A stretch of 64,000 nt of DNA from GCA-2733415 sp964276095 (GTDB lineage Bacteria > Bacteroidota > Bacteroidia > Flavobacteriales > Flavobacteriaceae): assembly GCA_964276095.1 (NCBI GenBank), contig CAXYDR010000003.1, positions 248,001 through 312,000 of the forward strand, read 5' to 3'. This document shows positions 31,790 to 40,788 of this stretch, piece after piece. Made by a program: the position numbers and the translations under genes. How positions within the stretch are numbered: position 1 is the stretch's first letter; every line of letters starts with the position of its first letter. The notes below the pieces were generated by a model, which saw only the letters and a program-made list of their open reading frames with translations, made no database searches and was not told where the DNA came from.

Positions 31790-33925
31790 ATGAAAAGAAA
31801 AGACGTACAACATATTAGCCTTTCTACAACGGATTCTAAAAAAACGAATTCACAAGACATAAGTACTTCAAAAACAGCTGAAGACATCCTTGTGAAATCG
31901 TCATATTCAAAAGAGGACACCTCACATTTGAAGCATCTGAATTTTGTTGCTGGAATCGCACCAAACTTACGTGGTCCATACTCAACCATGTATGTTAGAA
32001 GGCCATGGACCATTCGTCAATATGCTGGTTTTTCAACTGCTGAAGAGTCAAATGCTTTTTATAGACGTAATTTATCTGCTGGACAAAAAGGACTATCTGT
32101 CGCTTTTGATTTAGCAACTCATAGAGGATATGATTCTGACCATGAACGTGTAGTTGGTGATGTTGGAAAAGCTGGTGTTGCTATAGATTCAGTTGAAGAC
32201 ATGAAGGTTTTATTTGATCAAATCCCTTTAGATAAAATGTCAGTTTCTATGACTATGAACGGAGCTGTTCTACCAATTATGGCTTTCTATATTGTTGCAG
32301 CTGAGGAACAAGGTGCTGATCAAAAATTACTAGCAGGTACCATTCAAAATGATATTTTAAAAGAATTCATGGTTAGGAACACTTACATATACCCTCCTAC
32401 TCCCTCAATGAAAATCATATCTGATATTTTTGAATATACTACGGCTAACATGCCTAAATTCAATTCTATCAGTATCTCAGGATATCATATGCAAGAAGCC
32501 GGCGCTACTTGTGACATTGAATTAGCATACACTCTTGCAGATGGATTAGAATACATAAGAAAAGGTATTGCAGCAGGAATGGATATTGATGCATTTGCTC
32601 CTCGTTTGTCTTTTTTCTGGGCAATTGGAATGAATCATTTTATGGAAATAGCCAAAATGCGTGCAGCACGTATGCTTTGGGCAAAATTAGTAAAACAATT
32701 CAATCCAAAAAACGCAAAATCTTTAGCTTTACGTACACATTGTCAAACTTCTGGATGGAGTTTAACTGAGCAAGATCCGTTTAATAATGTTGCTCGAACA
32801 TGTATTGAAGCTACCGCAGCTGCTTTAGGAGGAACACAGAGTTTACACACTAACGCATTAGATGAAGCAATTGCTTTACCTACTGATTTTTCTGCAAGAA
32901 TAGCACGTAACACACAAATTTATTTACAAGAAGAAACTCATATTACCAAAACTGTCGACCCTTGGGCAGGTAGTTATTATGTTGAAAATTTAACAAATGA
33001 CATAGCTGAAAAAGCATGGGATTTAATACAAGAGGTTGAGGAACTTGGCGGAATGACTAAAGCTATTGAAGCAGGAATTCCTAAAATGCGTATTGAAGAA
33101 GCTGCTGCAAGAAAACAAGCAAGAATAGACTCTGAACAAGATATTATTGTTGGAGTAAACAAGTATCGTTTAGAAAAAGAAGATCCACTTCATATATTAG
33201 AGGTTGACAATACTGTTGTCCGTAAATCTCAAATTGAACGCTTAGACAAATTAAAAGAAGATAGAAATTCTGAGAAAGTAAAAACCTGTTTGACTAAATT
33301 GTCAGAAGCTGCAAAAACAGAACAAGGGAATTTATTAGCTTTAGCAGTGGATGCTGCACGAGAAAGAGCTACTTTAGGTGAAATATCCGATGCATTAGAA
33401 ATCGTATTTGGAAGACATAAAGCAGAAATTAAATCATTTACTGGTGTGTATAGTAAAGAAATAAAAAACGATGAGTCTTTTGCCAAAGCAAAAGAATTAG
33501 CCAATAAATTTGCTGAGTTGGATGGTCGTAGACCAAGAATAATGATTGCAAAAATGGGGCAAGATGGCCATGATCGTGGAGCAAAAGTTGTTGCTACAGG
33601 ATATGCTGACATTGGTTTTGATGTAGATATTGGCCCATTATTTCAAACTCCAAAAGAAGCAGCCAAACAAGCGGTTGAAAATGACGTACATATTTTAGGG
33701 GTATCTTCACTAGCCGCTGGACACAAAACACTAGTACCTGCAGTTATTGAAGAGTTAAAAAAATACGGAAGAGAAGATATTATGGTAATTGTAGGAGGAG
33801 TAATTCCTCATCAAGATTATCAATATCTGTTTGATTCTGGAGCTATTGCAGTTTTCGGTCCAGGAACAAAAATTAGTGAAGCTGCTATTGAAATATTACA
33901 GATCTTAATTAATAGCTTTGAGTAA
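31790..33925 (+). CDS. mutB: Methylmalonyl-CoA mutase large (alpha) subunit
   Basis: The 711-residue product has the TIM-barrel substrate domain (RRPWTIRQYAGFSTAEESNAFYR, THRGYDSDHERV, SGYHMQEAGA) and the C-terminal cobalamin domain with QDGHDRGAKVVATGYADIGFDVDIGP; H594 in DGHDRG is the cobalt ligand. Length matches the catalytic subunit. It uses adenosylcobalamin to convert (R)-methylmalonyl-CoA to succinyl-CoA. The ATG at 31790 lies one base after the lipoprotein stop; the longer frame overlaps that gene and is not conserved-looking. Confidence 0.97.
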   Translation: MKRKDVQHISLSTTDSKKTNSQDISTSKTAEDILVKSSYSKEDTSHLKHLNFVAGIAPNLRGPYSTMYVRRPWTIRQYAGFSTAEESNAFYRRNLSAGQKGLSVAFDLATHRGYDSDHERVVGDVGKAGVAIDSVEDMKVLFDQIPLDKMSVSMTMNGAVLPIMAFYIVAAEEQGADQKLLAGTIQNDILKEFMVRNTYIYPPTPSMKIISDIFEYTTANMPKFNSISISGYHMQEAGATCDIELAYTLADGLEYIRKGIAAGMDIDAFAPRLSFFWAIGMNHFMEIAKMRAARMLWAKLVKQFNPKNAKSLALRTHCQTSGWSLTEQDPFNNVARTCIEATAAALGGTQSLHTNALDEAIALPTDFSARIARNTQIYLQEETHITKTVDPWAGSYYVENLTNDIAEKAWDLIQEVEELGGMTKAIEAGIPKMRIEEAAARKQARIDSEQDIIVGVNKYRLEKEDPLHILEVDNTVVRKSQIERLDKLKEDRNSEKVKTCLTKLSEAAKTEQGNLLALAVDAARERATLGEISDALEIVFGRHKAEIKSFTGVYSKEIKNDESFAKAKELANKFAELDGRRPRIMIAKMGQDGHDRGAKVVATGYADIGFDVDIGPLFQTPKEAAKQAVENDVHILGVSSLAAGHKTLVPAVIEELKKYGREDIMVIVGGVIPHQDYQYLFDSGAIAVFGPGTKISEAAIEILQILINSFE

Positions 33926-33934
33926 AAAGGTTTG

Positions 33935-33977
33935 GTTTTTGATAGTTGTTTAAAACCAATAAACCACTATCAAAAAC
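33935..33977 (+). promoter_or_regulatory. Perfect 12-bp inverted repeat between mutB and the next gene
   Basis: GTTTTTGATAGT (33935-33946) pairs with ACTATCAAAAAC (33966-33977) across a 19-base loop, filling the space between mutB and the ATG at 33986. There is no T-run after it, so it is not a standard terminator. It could be a weak terminator, an mRNA-stabilising stem or an operator. Confidence 0.55.
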
Positions 33978-33985
33978 TTACCTAA

Positions 33986-34447
33986 ATGAAATATTTTATT
34001 CTTTCCTTCTTACTAACCACAACCCTTACCACTTCTGCTCAATCAGAAAAGTTTTCGGGAACCTATGGTTTCTATTTTCACTCTGAAAAACAAGGTACAA
34101 TAGAATGGAAATTAAACTTAAACAAAGATGGCTTATTTAGTTTTTATTTTGACAGAGATTTAAAAGCTAGCATAAATCCTAAACTTTCTAATGAAAAACC
34201 AGATCAAAGAGATCATCAAGCCGCTAGAGGCACATGGACATCTAAAAAAAACCACATCTATTTTCATACTCAAGAAGCCGATATAGACAGTACTTACAAT
34301 TTAAACTTCAATAATTTTAAAGCTTTTCACAAAAGCAAACACCCAAGAGACAAATCAAACAGGATTATCATTCCAAGTATTCTTTTTCTAGAAGCTGACG
34401 TTTTTTGGATAAAACGATTAAAACTGGATAAAAAGCAATCATTTTAA
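33986..34447 (+). CDS. Small exported protein of unknown function
   Basis: The 153-residue product has a signal peptide (MKYFILSFLLTTTLTTSA/QS) and a beta-rich, basic remainder with GTIEWKLNLNKDGLFSFYFDRDL and ARGTWTSKKNHIYFHTQE, a pattern seen in small lipocalin-like or copper-resistance NlpE-like folds, but I recognise no family. It follows mutB with only a hairpin between. Confidence 0.65.
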   Translation: MKYFILSFLLTTTLTTSAQSEKFSGTYGFYFHSEKQGTIEWKLNLNKDGLFSFYFDRDLKASINPKLSNEKPDQRDHQAARGTWTSKKNHIYFHTQEADIDSTYNLNFNNFKAFHKSKHPRDKSNRIIIPSILFLEADVFWIKRLKLDKKQSF

Positions 34448-34757
34448 CACTTTGTTCAGTAAGTATTTGGTTTTAAATGTAAAACCCTACTTTTTAAAAA
34501 TTCCTATTAAAACTTACTAACACTTTCTGTTAAAAAATAAAATAAATCACCTCTAGAAAATGGGTAACGCAAGTTTTTCCTCAAGCAAGAAACACCTTAA
34601 AGAACTTAAAAACAAACAATTAACTTGCCTTTTTTTTTAAGAATATAACATTCAAAAAACTTTACCATTCAGCTTATAGTAAATACCATTTAACATAATT
34701 CTACAACACAAAACTATCTTATTGTTTACATTTGTATTGAACTTATACTAACTAATT
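34448..34757. other. Intergenic region with a short frame and promoter
   Basis: About 310 bases. At 34560-34640 there is a 26-codon ATG frame (MGNASFSSSKKHLKELKNKQ...) ending at a run of nine T. Across it GCAAGTT (34568-34574) can pair with AACTTGC (34622-34628), giving a large stem-loop before the T-run, so the same DNA might be a terminator, a small RNA end or a micro-gene. Further right an exact -7 element TACATTTG (34727-34734) serves the M16 gene. Confidence 0.35.
34727..34734 (+). promoter_or_regulatory. -7 element of the M16 peptidase gene
   Basis: TACATTTG, exact match to TAnnTTTG, 24 bases before the ATG. No good TTG at -33. Confidence 0.4.
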
Positions 34758-37610
34758 ATGTCTAAAAAAATCCTATCAATAGTTGCCTTAGCTACTATTA
34801 TGGCTTGTAAACCTACACAAGCACCTGAAGTTACAGAAAAAGCAGCAGAAACAACAAAAACAGTTGCAAAAACTGCCACAGAACAATTAATCCCTAATGA
34901 TCCTGCAGTAAAAACAGGAACACTAAGTAACGGATTAAAATACTACATTCAAAACAACGGAAAACCGGCTGATAAAATCGAATTACGTTTAGTAATTAAC
35001 GCTGGATCACTTGTTGAAGATGATGACCAACAAGGTTTAGCTCACTTCATGGAGCACATGTGTTTTAATGGGACTAAAAACTTTCAGAAAAACGAACTAG
35101 TAGATTATCTACAAGGTATTGGAGTTAAGTTTGGAGCACATTTAAATGCTTACACAAGTTTTGACGAAACTGTATATATTTTACCTATACCAAGTGATGA
35201 CCCAGAAAAATTAGAAAAAGGATTTCAAATTCTTGAAGACTGGGCATTTAATGCTTTATTAACTGATAAGGATATTAATGAAGAACGTGGTATTATTTTA
35301 GAAGAATACCGTTCTAGAGAATTAGGTGCAAACACTCGTATGCGTAACAACTATTTCCCTAAACTACTTAACCACTCGAAACACGTTGAGCGTTTACCTA
35401 TTGGTAAAAAAGAAATCATCGAAAACTTCAAGCCAGAAGCTATTCGTAGGTTTTACAAAGATTGGTACCGTCCAGATTTAATGGCTGTAGTTGCTGTTGG
35501 AGATGTTGATGTAGCTACTTTAGAAGCAAAAATTAAATCACATTTTGGGAAACAACCTAAAGTTGAAAATCCAAGAAAGCGTGAAGTATTTAATGTTGAA
35601 AATCACGATGAAACTTTTATTGCGATAGAATCCGACAAAGAAGCAACACGTAATCAAGTACACTTGTACTACAAATCAGAGGGAACACCTACCCCAGAAC
35701 GCACTATAGCTGACGCTAGAAAATCACTGGTTGAAGGTTTATTTTCTCAAATGATTAATGCTCGTCTTGGAGAATTACGTAATAGTCCTACACCTCCATT
35801 TGTATATGGATACTCATTTAATGGTTCTGCATCTGTAAGAACAAAAGAAGCATATCAATCAGTAGCAATGGTTGCTGGTGATAATCATATTACTGCCTTA
35901 AGAGCTTTAGTTGAAGAAAACGAAAGAGTTAAGCGTTTTGGATTTCAAAAAGGTGAATTAGCACGTGCAAAAAAATCGTTTTTTGCTTACTATGAAAAAG
36001 CTTTTGAAAATAAAGATAAAATGGAATCTAAGCAATTCGTTCAAGCTTATGTTGATAATTTCTTGAAAAATGAATCAATGCAAAGTGTTGAATGGGGATA
36101 TAATTTTGCAAAGCAACAACTTCCTACAATTACATTGGATGAAGTAAATACATTAATTAAGAATTATATTAATGAAACAAACAGAGTTGTAGTTATTACT
36201 GGTAAAGAGAAAACTACAACCGACGAAGAAGTATTAACTTTATTAGAAACAGTAAAAACTAGTACTGAAATCAAACCTTATGTTGACGAAGCTGTTCAAG
36301 AATCGTTATTTACTAGTCTTCCAAAAAAAGGAACTATAACTAACGAAACTTCTAATGATAAATTAGGAATTAAAACCTTTACATTAAGTAACGGAGCAAA
36401 GGTTACTTATAAAAAAACTGACTTTAAAAATGACGAAGTACTTTTTAGTTGTCAAAGTTATGGTGGTACATCATTAATGAGTACTGAAAATTATTTAGCA
36501 TCTCATTTAGCATTAAGAGCAGTAACTGAAGCAGGAATCGCTGGATTAAATAAAAATGAATTGCAAAAATTCATGACAGGAAAAATTGCTAGTGTAAGGC
36601 CATATGTAGGTTCTGATTCAGAAGGAATGAGCGGTAGCGCTACACCTAAAGATTTAGAGACTTTATTTCAACTAATTCACTTGAATTTCACATCTATAAA
36701 TAAAGATGAAGCTGCATTTCAATCATATGCTACTAAGCAAAAAGGAGTTTATGGAAACTTACTTGCAAATCCGCAGTATTATTTCATGAATGAATTCGGG
36801 AAATTTCAATATAACAAGAACCCTAGATATACAGGATTCCCTACTGCAGAAGCTTTTGATAAAACTAATTATGAATTAGCTTACAACAAATTCCAAGAAC
36901 GTTTTGCAAATGCAGGAGATTTTAGCTTCTATTTTGTAGGAGCAATCGATGAAGCAAAATTAAAAGATTTTGCAACACAATATATCGCAAGTTTACCTGC
37001 GAATGCTGCTCGTGAAAACTTTAAGGATTCAGGTTTCAGACCTTTATCAGGAAGTCATACTAAAACGATCCATAAAGGAAATGACCCTAAAAGTCAAGTT
37101 TCTATCCTTTACAAAGGAGAAACAACTTACAACGCAAAAGAAGCCTTGGCTATGAAAACTTTAGGTGATATTTTATCTATCAAAATGGTAGAAAAATTAC
37201 GTGAAGAAGCACAAGGTGTTTACTCTCCAAGAGTTTCTGCAAGAATGAGTGACGGGATATACGATTCATTTGCATTAAACATATCTTTCGGATGTGGACC
37301 AGAAAACACTGAAAAACTTAAGACCATTGCTTTGCAAGAAGTAACAAACTTAATAGCCAACGGACCTTCAGAAAAAGACCTTAATAAAGCAAAAGAAGGG
37401 CATTTAGTTGGAAGAAAAGAACAACTTAAAAAGAATAGATTTTGGTTATCTAAAATCGGAGATGCTGATTTTGACAAAAGAGATATTAATACAATTTTAG
37501 AATTTGAAACTGCTGTTAAAGCAATGACAGTGAAAGAAATTCAAGATTTAGCTAAAAAATACCTTAGTAACGGTGCTATTGTAGGTACTTTATTACCAGA
37601 GAATAGCTAA
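34758..37610 (+). CDS. M16 family (insulinase/PqqL-like) zinc metallopeptidase lipoprotein
   Basis: The 950-residue product has a lipoprotein signal (MSKKILSIV..., TIMAC, cysteine 17) and two M16 units. The first has the inverted zinc motif HFMEH at 96-100 and the third ligand in a NEERGIILEEYRSRE segment near 176; the second (from about 540) lacks the motif, as is usual for the inactive half. Such enzymes form clam-shell chambers that cut short peptides, probably at the outer membrane here. The gene stands alone with its own terminator. Length is typical of PqqL-like M16 proteins. Confidence 0.92.
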   Translation: MSKKILSIVALATIMACKPTQAPEVTEKAAETTKTVAKTATEQLIPNDPAVKTGTLSNGLKYYIQNNGKPADKIELRLVINAGSLVEDDDQQGLAHFMEHMCFNGTKNFQKNELVDYLQGIGVKFGAHLNAYTSFDETVYILPIPSDDPEKLEKGFQILEDWAFNALLTDKDINEERGIILEEYRSRELGANTRMRNNYFPKLLNHSKHVERLPIGKKEIIENFKPEAIRRFYKDWYRPDLMAVVAVGDVDVATLEAKIKSHFGKQPKVENPRKREVFNVENHDETFIAIESDKEATRNQVHLYYKSEGTPTPERTIADARKSLVEGLFSQMINARLGELRNSPTPPFVYGYSFNGSASVRTKEAYQSVAMVAGDNHITALRALVEENERVKRFGFQKGELARAKKSFFAYYEKAFENKDKMESKQFVQAYVDNFLKNESMQSVEWGYNFAKQQLPTITLDEVNTLIKNYINETNRVVVITGKEKTTTDEEVLTLLETVKTSTEIKPYVDEAVQESLFTSLPKKGTITNETSNDKLGIKTFTLSNGAKVTYKKTDFKNDEVLFSCQSYGGTSLMSTENYLASHLALRAVTEAGIAGLNKNELQKFMTGKIASVRPYVGSDSEGMSGSATPKDLETLFQLIHLNFTSINKDEAAFQSYATKQKGVYGNLLANPQYYFMNEFGKFQYNKNPRYTGFPTAEAFDKTNYELAYNKFQERFANAGDFSFYFVGAIDEAKLKDFATQYIASLPANAARENFKDSGFRPLSGSHTKTIHKGNDPKSQVSILYKGETTYNAKEALAMKTLGDILSIKMVEKLREEAQGVYSPRVSARMSDGIYDSFALNISFGCGPENTEKLKTIALQEVTNLIANGPSEKDLNKAKEGHLVGRKEQLKKNRFWLSKIGDADFDKRDINTILEFETAVKAMTVKEIQDLAKKYLSNGAIVGTLLPENS

Positions 37611-37630
37611 AATTCATATTACATTCAAAC

Positions 37631-37660
37631 AAAAAGGCTACCTAAACAGGTAGCCTTTTT
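37631..37660 (+). terminator. Terminator of the M16 gene
   Basis: Stem AAAAAGGCTACC / GGTAGCCTTTTT with loop TAAACA. Confidence 0.9.
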
Positions 37661-37688
37661 ACTTTAACCAATGGTTAACAACTTTCAC

Positions 37689-37718
37689 TTGAATAAATCA
37701 TAAAATAATGTATTTTTA
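37689..37718 (+). promoter_or_regulatory. Promoter of the parAB operon
   Basis: TTG at 37689-37691, 19 bases, TATTTTTA at 37711-37718 (seven of eight). Predicted start near 37725, 18 bases before the parA ATG. Confidence 0.5.
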
Positions 37719-37742
37719 CATCTTACTATAAATTTCATATTA

Positions 37743-38507
37743 ATGGGTAAAATCATTGCAATCGCAAATCAAAAAGGTGGAGTTGGAAAAACTACTACAT
37801 CAATAAATTTAGCGGCCTCTTTAGGTGTGCTGGAAAAAAAAGTGCTTTTAATTGATGCTGACCCACAAGCTAACGCTACATCAGGCTTAGGAATAGATGT
37901 TGAATCTGTAGAAATTGGTACGTATCAAATTTTAGAACATTCGAATACAGCAAAGGAAGCTATTATAAAAACAAACTCTCCTAATCTAGACATCATTGCT
38001 TCTCATATAGATTTAGTAGCAATTGAAATTGAATTAGTTGACAAAGAAAATCGAGAATATATGCTAAAAACTATTTTAGCAGATGTTATTGACGATTATG
38101 ACTATATTTTAATTGACTGTGCTCCTTCTCTAGGATTACTAACTCTAAATGCACTAACTGCTGCGCATTCAGTTCTAATCCCAATCCAATGTGAATATTT
38201 TGCATTAGAAGGTTTAGGTAAACTATTAAATACTATAAAAAGTATTCAAAAAATTCACAATAAAGATTTAGATATTGAAGGGCTACTATTGACTATGTAT
38301 GATTCTCGTTTAAGATTATCTAATCAAGTGGTTGAAGAAGTACAGAAGCATTTTAATGAAATGGTTTTTGAAACAATTATTCAAAGAAACGTTCGTTTGA
38401 GTGAAGCTCCTAGTTTTGGAGAAAGCATCATTAGCTATGACGCAAGTAGTAAAGGCGCTAATAACTATTTAAGTTTAGCCGAAGAAATTATTAATAAAAA
38501 TAAGTAA
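37743..38507 (+). CDS. parA: Chromosome partitioning ATPase ParA (Soj)
   Basis: The 254-residue product has the deviant Walker A KGGVGKTT (11-18), DADPQANAT and YDYILIDCAPSLG (Walker B), all typical of chromosomal ParA/Soj. It works with ParB on origin-proximal parS sites to segregate chromosomes. parB starts eight bases after the stop. First gene of a run reaching to dapB without gaps larger than a few bases. Confidence 0.96.
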   Translation: MGKIIAIANQKGGVGKTTTSINLAASLGVLEKKVLLIDADPQANATSGLGIDVESVEIGTYQILEHSNTAKEAIIKTNSPNLDIIASHIDLVAIEIELVDKENREYMLKTILADVIDDYDYILIDCAPSLGLLTLNALTAAHSVLIPIQCEYFALEGLGKLLNTIKSIQKIHNKDLDIEGLLLTMYDSRLRLSNQVVEEVQKHFNEMVFETIIQRNVRLSEAPSFGESIISYDASSKGANNYLSLAEEIINKNK

Positions 38508-38515
38508 GCAGACAT

Positions 38516-39415
38516 ATGGCAAAGGCAATGAAGAAGCAAGCATTAGGAAGAGGATTATCTGCCCTTTTAAAAGATCCCGAACAGGATATAAAATCTGTAT
38601 CAGACGCAAATGCAGATCAAGTAGTCGGAAATATCATTGACTTGGATATTGACGCTATTGAAGTAAATCCATTTCAACCAAGATCTACTTTTAAAGAAGA
38701 AGCTTTACAAGAGTTAGCTACTTCTATAAAAGAATTAGGAATTATTCAACCAATTACAGTACGAAAAACTGGTGTAAATGAATTTCAATTAATATCTGGA
38801 GAACGTCGTTTTAGAGCTTCAAAAATTGCTGGATTAAAAACTATCCCTGCGTTTGTACGATTAGCTAACGATCAAGAATCGTTAGAAATGGCTTTAGTTG
38901 AAAACATTCAACGTCAGGATTTAGATCCAATTGAAGTAGCCTTATCTTATCAACGCTTAATTGATGAAATAAACCTTACGCAAGAACAAATGAGTGATCG
39001 TGTAGGAAAAAAACGTTCAACAATTGCTAATTACCTACGTTTATTAAAGCTTGATCCTATTATTCAAACAGGAATGAAGGATGGTTTTATTTCTATGGGT
39101 CATGGTAGAGCAATCATTAATATTTCTGATTTATCAGATCAATTAGATATCTACGAACAAATATTAACTAAGAAGCTTTCAGTTAGAGATACTGAAAAGT
39201 TAGTTCAACAGTATAAATCGACAAACGCAACTACTCCGACTGAACCTACCGAAAATCCAAAACATATTAAAAAAAGCATTAAAGATTTCTCAGAATTTTT
39301 TGGAGCGAAAATTAATGTGAATGTTGGGAAATCTGGAAAGGGAAAAATAACAATTCCTTTTTCATCAGAAGAAGATTTTAATAGAATTAAAAAACTTTTA
39401 GATCGTGAAAAATAG
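38516..39415 (+). CDS. parB: Chromosome partitioning protein ParB
   Basis: The 299-residue product has the ParB/Srx CTP-binding region (IDLDIDAIEVNPFQPRSTF, then GERRFRASKIAGL), the helix-turn-helix (about 150-175, LTQEQMSDRVGKKRSTIANYLRLL) and a C-terminal dimerisation segment. It binds parS and loads SMC. No parS-like 16-mer was noticed in the window by eye. The last ten bases overlap the next gene. Confidence 0.96.
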   Translation: MAKAMKKQALGRGLSALLKDPEQDIKSVSDANADQVVGNIIDLDIDAIEVNPFQPRSTFKEEALQELATSIKELGIIQPITVRKTGVNEFQLISGERRFRASKIAGLKTIPAFVRLANDQESLEMALVENIQRQDLDPIEVALSYQRLIDEINLTQEQMSDRVGKKRSTIANYLRLLKLDPIIQTGMKDGFISMGHGRAIINISDLSDQLDIYEQILTKKLSVRDTEKLVQQYKSTNATTPTEPTENPKHIKKSIKDFSEFFGAKINVNVGKSGKGKITIPFSSEEDFNRIKKLLDREK

Positions 39416-39974
39416 TTTTTTAATCACATTACTTTTAGTACTATTTTCAGTTAGCGCATTTGGACAAAATGGCAAGCTAAAAATAAAGCCTCAAGATTCT
39501 ATTATCACTAAGAAGATTCATATTGATCAGCTTTCCCCAGCAAAAGCTGCTTTTTATTCTGCAGTACTACCTGGATTAGGACAAGCGTTTAATAAACAAT
39601 ATTGGAAGATACCCGTTATTTATGCTGGATTAGGTGTTGGCGTGTCAATTTATTCATATCAAAACAGAGAATACAATCGCTATAGAGACGCCTACAAAAG
39701 ACGAATTCTTGGATTTACTGATGATGAATTTCAAGGAGATAAAAAATTATCTGACGCAACTATAATTGATGCTCAACGTTACCATAAAAAAAACAGAGAT
39801 TTAGCTTTGTTAGGGACTGCTCTATTTTATATTTTAAACATTGTTGAAGCAAATGTTTCCGCACACTTAGCGCAGTTTAACGTAAATGAAGATTTAACGT
39901 TAAACCCCCGTTTTTATCAGGATGAATTTTCATACAAACCAAAAGTAGGTTTAACAATTAACTATAAATTTTAA
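39405..39974 (+). CDS. DUF5683 domain exported/membrane protein
   Basis: The 189-residue product starts at a GTG (39405) inside the end of parB, giving a signal peptide MKNSFLITLLLVLFSVSAFG/QN. The DUF5683 core is LSPAKAAFYSAVLPGLGQAFNKQYWKIPVIYAGLGVGV followed by a second hydrophobic segment near 135-155. The family always appears next to parAB or dapB in Flavobacteriia; role unknown. No ATG is available in frame, so the GTG start is favoured. It overlaps dapB by one base (TAATG). Confidence 0.85.
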   Translation: MKNSFLITLLLVLFSVSAFGQNGKLKIKPQDSIITKKIHIDQLSPAKAAFYSAVLPGLGQAFNKQYWKIPVIYAGLGVGVSIYSYQNREYNRYRDAYKRRILGFTDDEFQGDKKLSDATIIDAQRYHKKNRDLALLGTALFYILNIVEANVSAHLAQFNVNEDLTLNPRFYQDEFSYKPKVGLTINYKF

Positions 39975-40675
39975 TGAATATTGCATTATTAGGTTACGGA
40001 AAAATGGGTAAAGTCATTGAACGTATCGCTTTAGAAAGAGGACATACTATTGTTTTTAAATCAGGTAGAGATACTTCAACTATTGATTTATCCAAAACAG
40101 ATGTAGCTATTGATTTTAGCATCCCAGATGCAGCCGTAAATAATATCTCAACATGTTTTAATAATAACGTCCCTGTAATCTCAGGAACAACTGGTTGGCT
40201 TGAAAATTATGATCAGATGGTTGACTTATGCAATCAAACAAACGGTGCTTTTATATACGGTTCAAATTTTAGTTTAGGAGTAAATGTATTTTTTGAGTTA
40301 AATAATTATTTAGCTCGAATAATGAACAACCTAAAGCAATACAATGTAAACCTTGAAGAGGTTCATCATACTCAAAAGTTGGACGCACCAAGCGGAACTG
40401 CAATTTCATTAGCTGAAGGGATTATTAATAACTCTGACAAAACTTCATGGAAAATGGATGAGCCAACCAATAGTAACGAAATTTCTGTTATTGCTAAAAG
40501 AATAAATGATGTTCCTGGAACACATACAATAGATTATTCAAGCGAAGTGGATAGTATTAAAATTGAGCATATCGCTCACAGCAGGGAAGGTTTTGCGTTA
40601 GGAGCTGTAATTGCTGCAGAATGGATTCTAAATAAAAAAGGAGTCTTTACCATGAAAGATGTACTTGGACTATAA
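39974..40675 (+). CDS. dapB: 4-hydroxy-tetrahydrodipicolinate reductase
   Basis: The 233-residue product has the NAD(P)-binding GYGKMGKV (7-14), SGTTGW, SNFSLGVNVFFELN and the catalytic EEVHHTQKLDAPSGTA. It makes tetrahydrodipicolinate in the lysine and diaminopimelate pathway, so it supplies peptidoglycan. The start overlaps the stop of the preceding gene. Confidence 0.96.
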   Translation: MNIALLGYGKMGKVIERIALERGHTIVFKSGRDTSTIDLSKTDVAIDFSIPDAAVNNISTCFNNNVPVISGTTGWLENYDQMVDLCNQTNGAFIYGSNFSLGVNVFFELNNYLARIMNNLKQYNVNLEEVHHTQKLDAPSGTAISLAEGIINNSDKTSWKMDEPTNSNEISVIAKRINDVPGTHTIDYSSEVDSIKIEHIAHSREGFALGAVIAAEWILNKKGVFTMKDVLGL

Positions 40676-40709
40676 GTACGTTAAATAAATGATAAAATAG
40701 TAACAAAGG

Positions 40710-40772
40710 CTAATTAGCACACACTAATTAGAAAACAAATAAAGTACAATTCAATTATTTAAAAAATTGAAT
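40710..40772. repeat. Palindromic elements before lepB
   Basis: Two copies of the palindrome CTAATTAG (40710-40717 and 40724-40731, six bases apart) and an inverted repeat ATTCAATT / AATTGAAT with an 8-base loop (40749-40772), in the 113 bases before lepB. Possible operator or mRNA structure; nothing further can be said. Confidence 0.35.
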
Positions 40773-40788
40773 ATAAACAATAACAACT

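Noticed and set aside
31723..32013. Reverse-strand frame of 96 codons across the lipoprotein/mutB junction
   Set aside because: Overlaps two well-supported forward genes and has no family features or promoter.
37743..39415. parS site next to parAB
   Set aside because: No 16-base palindrome resembling TGTTTCACGTGAAACA was noticed on reading the flanks; absence by eye is not proof.
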